DNA from: DATGIQ01 sp035295665 | GTDB lineage: Bacteria > Planctomycetota > Planctomycetia > Gemmatales > Gemmataceae | Reading direction: 5' to 3' | DNA: 11,701 nt | Assembly: GCA_035295665.1 (NCBI GenBank) | Contig: DATGIQ010000117.1 | Location: 1 to 11,701, forward strand | Made by a program: the position numbers and the translations under genes | Shown: one piece after another, positions 7,410 through 11,701 of the stretch | Layout: every line of letters begins with the position of its first letter | Numbering within the stretch: the stretch's first letter is position 1 | Notes under the pieces: generated by a model | What the model was told of the DNA's origin: nothing | The model's input: only the letters and a program-made list of their open reading frames with translations | Database searches by the model: none

Positions 7410-7456
7410 GAGGCGCGATTGCGCACCGGCAACCCGGGCACAGTACTGGCTTGCTT

Positions 7457-7960
7457 TCAGCGCTCGTCCCAGCCGGCGAGAACGCGTTCGATCTCCTCTT
7501 TGTGCCGCGTCTCATCGGCGACCTGGTTTTCCAGGCTCACCTTGAGGCCGACGTCCCCGAAGGCATCCGCCTGGCGCAGCCGCTCGTCGTAGTCCGCGAT
7601 CGCTTGTTTCTCGGCCGCGAGCGCTTGCTCCAGCATTTCCCTCGGCTGGTTGGCGTGGGGTATGGCGCGCGGCTCGGTCGTCGGTTCGCCTCCCAGGGTA
7701 GCGATCTTGTCCGCCAGAAACTGAGCGTGTCCCTGCTCGTCCGCAATCTCAGCCTGGAAGAGGGCGCGCAACTCCCTGCGATACGGTCCCGTCAGCTTGG
7801 CCGAGTACTGGATGTACATCACAATGGCCTGGTACTCACCGGCCAGGTCGTGGTTGAGGCCATCGACAAGAGCTTGTTGGTCCACGGCCGCTGCTGTCGG
7901 CTTGTCATTCGCAGCGCTGCGGGCATTTGCCTCGCGTTTCGTCGGTGCTCCTACGGGCAT
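7457..7960 (-). CDS. Bacterioferritin-like diiron protein without haem ligand
   Basis: A 167-residue four-helix ferritin-superfamily protein that would oxidise and store ferrous iron in the cytoplasm. The ligand pattern matches bacterioferritin spacing: E42, E75 with H78 (DEQGH), E117, and E150 with H153 (DETRH), giving the usual 33-residue spacing within each half. The methionine that follows the first-half glutamate and binds haem in classical Bfr is replaced by glutamine (Q76), so no haem is expected. The first 25 or so residues, Ala/Lys/Arg-rich, form an extra, probably flexible N-terminus. A GAGGAGG site lies 8 bases before the ATG at 7960. It is 62 bp downstream of the slipin gene. A catalase-free ferroxidase or rubrerythrin-type role cannot be excluded. 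Confidence 0.88.
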   Translation of the reverse strand: MPVGAPTKREANARSAANDKPTAAAVDQQALVDGLNHDLAGEYQAIVMYIQYSAKLTGPYRRELRALFQAEIADEQGHAQFLADKIATLGGEPTTEPRAIPHANQPREMLEQALAAEKQAIADYDERLRQADAFGDVGLKVSLENQVADETRHKEEIERVLAGWDER

Positions 7961-8022
7961 GGTTCGGACCTCCTCGTGGTTGGCGTTTACGACACTCGAA
8001 TTACGCGCCGGGCATGAGCGTG

Positions 8023-8919
8023 CTACCGGTTGTTTTCCTCCACGGTCGCCGGAGTTACTCCGACTTCGGTGATCTTCTCGGATCGGGCCGAATCCTTCAC
8101 TCCCAGGGATGGGGCCTCGACTTTCCCATTTGTCAGCGCGGTGGCACTCGCATCGTCCCGGCCGTGCTTCAGGAACGGCGCCAGCAATTCGAGCGGCAAT
8201 GGGAAGATGATGGTGGAATTCTTCTCCGAGGCTACCTCCGCGAGGGCCTGGAGGTAGCGCATCTGCATCGCCATAGGATAAGGCGTCATGATCTGGGCGG
8301 CCTGCCGGAGTTTATCCGCTGCCTGGAACTCCCCCTCGGCGTTAATGACCTTCGCGCGCCGGTCCCGTTCGGCCTCCGCCTGATGGGCCATCGACCGCTT
8401 CATCGGCTCGGGGAGGTCCACATCCTTGACTTCCACGACCGAGACTTTAACCCCCCACGGCTCGGTGTGCCCATCGATGATCTCTTGCAAGCGGCGGTTC
8501 ACTTTATCCCGTTCCGTCAACAGGTCATCGAGTTCGGCCTGACCCAGCGTGCTGCGCAAGGTGGTCAAGGCCACCTGCGAGGTGGCGAACAAGAAATCCG
8601 CCACCTCCAAGACGGACCGCATGGGATCGACAACCCGGAAATAGAGCACGGCATTGACACGGACCGAGACGTTGTCCCGGGTGATGATGTCCTGAGGCTC
8701 GATGACTTTCGCTATGGTCCGCAAGTCCACGCGCATCATGCTATCGACGGGCCAGAAGACCATGATCAGTCCCGGTCCTTTGGGCTTGGGCATCGCCCGG
8801 CCCAAGCGGAAGATAACACCGCGCTGGTATTCATTCAGGACACGGATACAGGTCAACAGGTACAGAACGACCAGGGCCAGGGCGCTCCCCAGGCCAATTG
8901 CCGTATCGATCATCCACAT
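8023..8919 (-). CDS. Slipin / stomatin-like SPFH (band 7) membrane protein
   Basis: An SPFH-domain scaffold protein of the slipin/stomatin type, anchored in the inner membrane and thought to organise membrane microdomains; slipins often partner NfeD proteases, but none is present here. In the 298-residue form there is one N-terminal membrane helix (about 5-23), then IRVLNEYQRGVIFRLGRA (25-42), the SPFH core with IITRDNVSVRVNAVLYFRV (78-96), LRSTLGQAELDDLL (121-134), WGVKVSVVEVKDVDLP (155-170), and an Ala/Glu-rich coiled-coil stretch (about 175-232). The tail of about 48 residues is polar. The ATG at 8919 was chosen because it has GGGAGG eight bases upstream and leaves the usual short N-terminus; an ATG at 8976, one base past the upstream stop, would add 19 residues. 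It follows the zinc-ribbon gene. Confidence 0.9.
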   Translation of the reverse strand: MWMIDTAIGLGSALALVVLYLLTCIRVLNEYQRGVIFRLGRAMPKPKGPGLIMVFWPVDSMMRVDLRTIAKVIEPQDIITRDNVSVRVNAVLYFRVVDPMRSVLEVADFLFATSQVALTTLRSTLGQAELDDLLTERDKVNRRLQEIIDGHTEPWGVKVSVVEVKDVDLPEPMKRSMAHQAEAERDRRAKVINAEGEFQAADKLRQAAQIMTPYPMAMQMRYLQALAEVASEKNSTIIFPLPLELLAPFLKHGRDDASATALTNGKVEAPSLGVKDSARSEKITEVGVTPATVEENNR

Positions 8920-8927
8920 GGCTGGAA

Positions 8928-8933
8928 CCTCCC
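8928..8933 (-). promoter_or_regulatory. Ribosome binding site supporting the inner slipin start
   Basis: GGGAGG on the minus strand, eight bases before the ATG at 8919. The outer ATG at 8976 also has a site (GAGGGAG, overlapping the upstream stop), so both starts may be used. Confidence 0.45.
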
Positions 8934-8977
8934 AAAGTGGTTGGCCGGCAAGCCGTTCGCTTGCCGGAATCTCCATC

Positions 8978-9235
8978 TCACTCCCTCTGCGGAATTACAC
9001 CGAACCACTGAATCAGGCCGCAGTTGTCGCACATCAAGTTCGTGACTTTCTTCTCCGTCGCCCAGTTGAGGTGAGCGAACGAGATGCCCACGGTACTCAG
9101 CAGGGCCGAACCCTCGATGAATGCCTCGGCCTGGCAGTGAGGGCAGCGCACCGGCTGGCCGCCAGCGATGAACCTGCCTGGGCCTGGATGAACGACCGCC
9201 TGTACGCCTTGCGTTATCTCGTGCCAGATGCTCAT
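8978..9235 (-). CDS. Small zinc-ribbon protein
   Basis: An 85-residue protein with two CxxC knuckles, CPHC (31-34) and CDNC (69-72), 34 residues apart, joined by a beta-rich segment (SALLSTVGISFAHLNWA). This arrangement resembles the DUF2082 (PF09855) zinc-ribbon nucleic-acid-binding family, in which the second knuckle is followed by an aromatic strand (here GLIQWFG, 73-79). Role unknown; zinc binding is expected. A GAGGAGAG site precedes the ATG at 9235 by about six bases. It starts 12 bp after the flavoprotein gene and ends one base before an alternative slipin start, so the three genes are likely co-transcribed. Confidence 0.75.
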   Translation of the reverse strand: MSIWHEITQGVQAVVHPGPGRFIAGGQPVRCPHCQAEAFIEGSALLSTVGISFAHLNWATEKKVTNLMCDNCGLIQWFGVIPQRE

Positions 9236-9247
9236 CGGTCGCTCTCC

Positions 9248-9988
9248 TCAATAGCCGGCAAATTCCTCGGTGCGGATGTTGTCGTCATCGACTCCTGTAT
9301 CCTCGAGTATCTTGTGCATGGCTTTGACCATGCCTTGGGGTCCAGTGATGTAGTAGATCGGCGAAAGGACTCCCTTCAGGTACTTGGCCAGCATCGGCGC
9401 GTCGATCACGCCCCTCTCACCCTTCCAGGGGCGATGAGATTTCTCCATCTCGCTCATGCAGGCAATCAATTTGTAATGAGGGTTCTGCTTCTCCAGTTCC
9501 TGGAGTTCGTCTAGAAACGCGGCATCCTCTGGACGCCGGTTGCCGTAAAAGAGGAATATGGGGATAGGCAGCTTCTCCCTCGCGGCGTTCAAGAGAATAC
9601 TTCGAAAGGGCGTAATGCCGATCCCGCCGGTCAGAAAGACGGCAGCTCGGGACCTGTCATGGTGAAGCCTCAAGTCGCCGAAGGGGCCTTCCATTTTCAC
9701 TTCCGTCCCCAGGGGGAGGCTCTTCAACACCTGCTTAAAAGCCGTATCCCGCAGACGGGTCGCCACCATGAGGAAGTCCTCATAGGGAGCGCTCGCAATC
9801 GAGAATCCGCGCCCATTGCCTTCGGCGTCGGTCTTCGGTGGATTGAGCAGGGTCATATCGATGAATTGGCCGGGCGTAAACGTAAAGCCGGCGGGCTTTT
9901 CAAAGCGGAAGGCCATTGTCTGCTCCGCCACTTCCTCGCGGCCCTTGAGTTTCGGCAGATAGGTGGCGCTAACAGCTAAGGTACTCAT
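9248..9988 (-). CDS. FAD-dependent ferredoxin-NADP reductase-like oxidoreductase
   Basis: A 246-residue FNR-superfamily flavoprotein that transfers electrons between NAD(P)H and an unidentified partner. The N-terminal FAD barrel has the RxxS motif RGFS (60-63) with SIASAP, and EGPFGDL (100-106); the NAD(P) domain has GGIGITPFRSI (121-131), YGNR (148-151), YYITGPQGMV (212-221) and the C-terminal EEFAGY (241-246). There is no 2Fe-2S domain at either end, so the electron partner must be a separate protein. AGGAGAGG precedes the ATG at 9988. It is the first gene of the minus-strand cluster and faces DUF2294 across a 396 bp gap. The closest characterised role could be ferredoxin-, flavodoxin- or flavohaemoglobin-reductase-type; sequence does not decide. 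Confidence 0.88.
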   Translation of the reverse strand: MSTLAVSATYLPKLKGREEVAEQTMAFRFEKPAGFTFTPGQFIDMTLLNPPKTDAEGNGRGFSIASAPYEDFLMVATRLRDTAFKQVLKSLPLGTEVKMEGPFGDLRLHHDRSRAAVFLTGGIGITPFRSILLNAAREKLPIPIFLFYGNRRPEDAAFLDELQELEKQNPHYKLIACMSEMEKSHRPWKGERGVIDAPMLAKYLKGVLSPIYYITGPQGMVKAMHKILEDTGVDDDNIRTEEFAGY

Positions 9989-10384
9989 TTGCCTCTCCTG
10001 TGATTTCTCATGAACTTCCCGACCGGGTGCGTCCCTGATGATTGCGGTCGTCCTGGGCTACGAAGGACGAAAAAAAGCCGACGTGGCGGAACACCCTGGG
10101 GTATTCCGCCACGTCGGCTTACTCGTCAACAGGCCCACCGCTCGACGCTTCAGCGCTCGGCGAATTGCCCTTCGCCTAGTCATCCGACCTTCAGAGCCGC
10201 GGTTCACGCCGGCCCTCACTAGGAATCTTACGCGGGTCCAGCGGCAATGGCAACCAGTAGAATGAAAAAAACGACCGCTTCGCGCTGCCACCGTTTGCGA
10301 TGCTCGCAAGTCGCTAGGCTGCTGTGGGTTGTGGCAATTGTCGTTCGTTTTGGCAGTGCCTTTCGGCAGAAGTTCGAGGTCACC
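9989..10384. other. Divergent intergenic region between the flavoprotein and DUF2294 genes
   Basis: About 396 bp with no convincing gene. Promoters for both directions are expected here, but I see no clear -35/-10 pair or -24/-12 sigma-54 site. It holds the hairpin terminator at 10070-10120 and, beside it, a weaker inverted repeat TCGTCC/GGACGA (10048-10053 with 10065-10070). Minus-strand open frames crossing it are antisense shadows of the DUF2294 gene. Confidence 0.6.
10070..10120 (-). terminator. Intrinsic terminator-type hairpin, leftward
   Basis: Arms at 10075-10091 and 10104-10120 form a perfect 17 bp stem; three further pairs can form in the 12-base centre after one mismatch. On the minus strand the stem runs into seven consecutive T residues (10076-10070), the classical rho-independent arrangement. 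On the plus strand no T-run follows. It lies about 82 bases upstream of the flavoprotein start, and no minus-strand gene is visible to its right, so it could be a leader attenuator, the end of a small RNA, or a relic of a lost gene. Confidence 0.8.
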
Positions 10385-10765
10385 ATGAAAACGCAAGGAG
10401 AAATCGAAGCCGCCGTCTGCGAAGGGATCACGCGCTTTGAACAGGAATACATGGGCCGGGGACCCGAGGACATTCTCGCCCACCTGATCGGTGACCTTCT
10501 CGTGGTCCGCCTCTGCGGCGTCCTGACGGCTGCCGAGCAGCAGATGGTCAAGACGCTGCCTGCTGAGAAGGGGCGGGATTTGCTCAAGCTGGTACGGACT
10601 CATCTGATCGAGACGGCACGGCCGGTCCTGGAAGCGATGGTCCAAGAGGTCACCGGCGTCAAGGTGGTGAGCATGCACCGCGACATCAGCACCGTGACCG
10701 GCGAGAAGCTCTTGGTTTTCACCCTTGCCGAGTCGCCTGCGTTCCGCGAAACGAAGAAGAAATAG
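10385..10765 (+). CDS. DUF2294 family protein
   Basis: A 126-residue protein fitting the DUF2294 (PF10057) pattern across its full length: an N-terminal helix, YMGRGPEDILAHLIGDLLVV (22-41), LCGVLTAAEQQMVKT (43-57), GRDLLKLVRTHLIETARPVL (63-82) and the closing TGVKVVSMHRDISTVTGEKL (90-109) with VFTL. The family's role is not established; it is a soluble cytoplasmic domain. The ATG at 10385 was chosen because GAGGT lies five bases upstream and the family begins here; an in-frame ATG at 10247 would add 46 basic and hydrophobic residues that do not look like the family. It is the only intact plus-strand gene and is transcribed away from the flavoprotein cluster. Confidence 0.88.
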   Translation: MKTQGEIEAAVCEGITRFEQEYMGRGPEDILAHLIGDLLVVRLCGVLTAAEQQMVKTLPAEKGRDLLKLVRTHLIETARPVLEAMVQEVTGVKVVSMHRDISTVTGEKLLVFTLAESPAFRETKKK

Positions 10766-10869
10766 GGCGTTCAGGGTCGAAGCGAGCCAATGGGGTCGAG
10801 CCGGACTTGGACGGGCGGATCGAGTGGACCGTCGGACACCGCCTTGCCCCGACCTACCGCTCCGCCGTC
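10766..10869 (+). other. Gene-poor stretch before the decayed regulator
   Basis: No ribosome site, promoter or domain is recognised. An open frame from 10807 runs through it into the regulator remnant, but its first 20 residues match nothing I know. Confidence 0.4.
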
Positions 10870-11109
10870 CCGCCAGAGCAGCCGCAGAAGCGCGTCGATC
10901 AAGCGATTAGCGTGCTGCGGGAGTTAGAAGGGTTTTGCAAGTCGGAGACGGGAGATCACCCTTCGCTGTTTCGAGTGCTCCTTGGGCTGATGGTCATGGG
11001 CTACCCGCAAGTGTGTCGGCTCGTGGAGGCGCTGCTGGCCGATGTACTGGGGCTGCCCGTCCAGGAGCGTTGCCAGATGGAGCCGGCGCCGCAATGTTGC
11101 TTCGAAATC
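10870..11109 (+). pseudogene. Remnant of a metal- or FeS-sensing HTH regulator (C-terminal domain)
   Basis: About 80 residues resemble the C-terminal effector domain of SufR-like/DeoR-type HTH regulators: QAISVLRELEGFCKSETGD, then MGYPQVCRLVEALLADVLG and PVQERCQMEPAPQCCFEI. This matches the family layout of a C-containing strand, a 'YPxVC' helix with Glu, an 'LGxPV' turn and a final CC or CxF pair that helps bind metal or an iron-sulfur cluster. The DNA-binding HTH half is absent and the usual Asn-Cys just before the helix (HNC) appears replaced by HPSLFRVLLG. The same frame runs on without a stop into a sigma-54 activator fragment, which looks like an accidental join rather than a true fusion. 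Family assignment is from memory of the pattern and is moderate only. Confidence 0.45.
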
Positions 11110-11223
11110 GAAACGAGCGCTGGCTGTCCAGCGGCTCGCCGTAGGGCGGGACGCCGATCGAGGCGCTCGCAGGACGGAAGCGCGCGTGTCCTCCGGCCTT
11201 CCCGGATTCGACGCCAAGAGTCG
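11110..11223 (+). other. Unrecognised spacer between two gene remnants
   Basis: Open in more than one frame but Arg/Ser/Ala-rich and matching no domain I know. It occupies the place where the Walker A and GAFTGA parts of a sigma-54 activator would be, but neither motif can be read. Confidence 0.35.
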
Positions 11224-11595
11224 GCGCTTGGAACGCTTTTCGTTGACGAAGTTCCGGGGATGGCTCCCGCCCTGCAAGCGAACCTGTTACGGGTGCTGGA
11301 GGATTATCATTGCCGCCGGGTCAGCGGCACCAAGGAGTGTCAAGCCGACGTGCGAGTGATCGTGGCCACGAACAAGCCGCTGGAAGACAGAGCAGAGGTC
11401 GGGCCGCTTCCGCGAGGACCTCTTTTACCGCCACAATACCATCAGCATCGACCTCCGCCCCGCTCCCGGAGCGCCGCGACGAACTTCCCGCGCTAGTCGA
11501 GCATTTCCTGACGCGCCCTGCTGAACTATGACTGGCCCGGTAACATCCGGGAACTGACTAATGTGCTGGAACGCTCTCATTCAGAATCCTTTTAA
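11224..11595 (+). pseudogene. Decayed sigma-54-dependent activator (NtrC-type AAA+ domain)
   Basis: Pieces of a bacterial enhancer-binding protein are spread over three frames. Frame one (to about 11400): GTLFVDEVPGM (Walker B), LQANLLRVLED, RRVSGTKE, ADVRVIVATNKPLED. One extra base near 11401 shifts to GRFREDLFYRHNTISIDLRP (11402-11461). Another extra base near 11462 shifts to LPERRDELPALVEHFL (11463-11510). A deletion of roughly 60 residues then brings in YDWPGNIRELTNVLER (from about 11527) ending at a TAA at 11593-11595. Walker A, the GAFTGA loop, the receiver domain and the DNA-binding domain are all missing. It cannot encode a working activator. Confidence 0.8.
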
Positions 11596-11701
11596 GGGTG
11601 TCCGGTATCTAAGTGCTGGGAAGCTCGCCCGATCTTTAACCGGAACAGACCCTTGATTCGCATTCATTTGCCTGCGGACGAACTGCGCCTTTTGCAACAG
11701 A
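11593..11701 (+). mobile_element. Left part of a possible IS630-type element (runs off the window)
   Basis: The sigma-54 remnant ends abruptly at TTTTAAGGGTGTCC, where an open frame resembling an IS630 transposase start follows. IS630 elements insert at TA dinucleotides, and a TA lies at 11593-11594. The right end is outside the window, so terminal repeats and target duplication cannot be checked. Confidence 0.3.
11653..11701 (+). CDS. Possible IS630-family transposase, N-terminal fragment
   Basis: The last 49 bases read LIRIHLPADELRLLQQ from a TTG at 11653, similar to the first residues of planctomycete-type IS630 transposases (pattern xIRxHLPxxExxxLxx). The frame is open upstream to the TAA at 11593-11595, so the true start is uncertain. 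Only 16 residues are visible, so identity is tentative. Confidence 0.35.
   Translation, partial: MIRIHLPADELRLLQQ

Noticed and set aside
7927..9045. A 372-codon plus-strand frame opposite the slipin gene
   Set aside because: His/Arg/Gln-rich antisense shadow of a well-supported SPFH gene.
10104..10132. TTGACG on the minus strand 17 bases before GAATAC, as a sigma-70 promoter
   Set aside because: The -10 match is poor and the whole spacer lies inside the terminator stem, so the similarity is probably chance.
10354..10372. TGGCAGTGCC...GGCA upstream of DUF2294 as a sigma-54 promoter
   Set aside because: The GG to GC spacing is two bases too long, which is not tolerated by sigma-54 promoters.
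10058..10678. Minus-strand frame opposite DUF2294 that runs through the terminator
   Set aside because: The coding signal is on the plus strand (DUF2294). This frame matches nothing known, and the terminator hairpin lies inside its 3' end rather than after it.
1..11701. CRISPR arrays, tRNA or rRNA genes
   Set aside because: No regularly spaced repeats and no tRNA-like or rRNA-like stretches were seen by eye on either strand.

Overview
This GC-rich window is probably from a Planctomycetota-like bacterium. That is an inference from protein style: the 'SFPASD.SSW' small protein, a GSP17M-like protein, DUF2294, and the mix of families. No marker gene is present to prove it. Twelve genes lie on the minus strand between about 9988 and 1. 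One intact gene (DUF2294) and a stretch of decayed genes lie on the plus strand to the right.

Reading in the direction of transcription, the first minus-strand block (9988-8023) encodes a ferredoxin-NADP-reductase-like flavoprotein, a small zinc-ribbon protein and a membrane-anchored slipin (SPFH/band 7). The middle block (7960-5274) encodes a bacterioferritin-like diiron protein, a four-helix membrane protein, a shortened GSP17M-like stress protein, a small membrane protein that appears frameshifted near its C-terminus, a Trp-rich small protein and a DUF2007 protein. The last block (5186-1) encodes a GH39-type glycosidase, a GH144/'glycoamylase'-family protein, a type II NADH dehydrogenase and the N-terminal part of a transketolase that runs off the window. 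Spacing in this last block is tight (23 bp, 9 bp, then an ATGA start/stop overlap), so it looks like one operon joining sugar-polymer cleavage, pentose-phosphate chemistry and NADH oxidation.

The roughly 396 bp divergent region (9989-10384) contains a strong hairpin with a T-run, oriented as a minus-strand intrinsic terminator. No minus-strand gene is visible upstream of it. To the right, after the DUF2294 gene (10385-10765), the sequence is debris: the C-terminal half of a metal- or FeS-sensing type regulator, then a sigma-54 activator AAA+ domain broken by at least two one-base frameshifts and an internal deletion. This ends where an apparent IS630-type transposase reading frame begins at the window edge.

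Overall the window reads as a stress/redox accessory island (iron storage, stress proteins, slipin, alternative NADH dehydrogenase, sugar mobilisation) whose right flank has been eroded by mobile-element activity. No clearly new defence or mobile system is seen. The items most worth checking are the orphan terminator, the intracellular glycosidase/NDH-2/transketolase operon, the frameshifted membrane protein and the decayed regulator locus.
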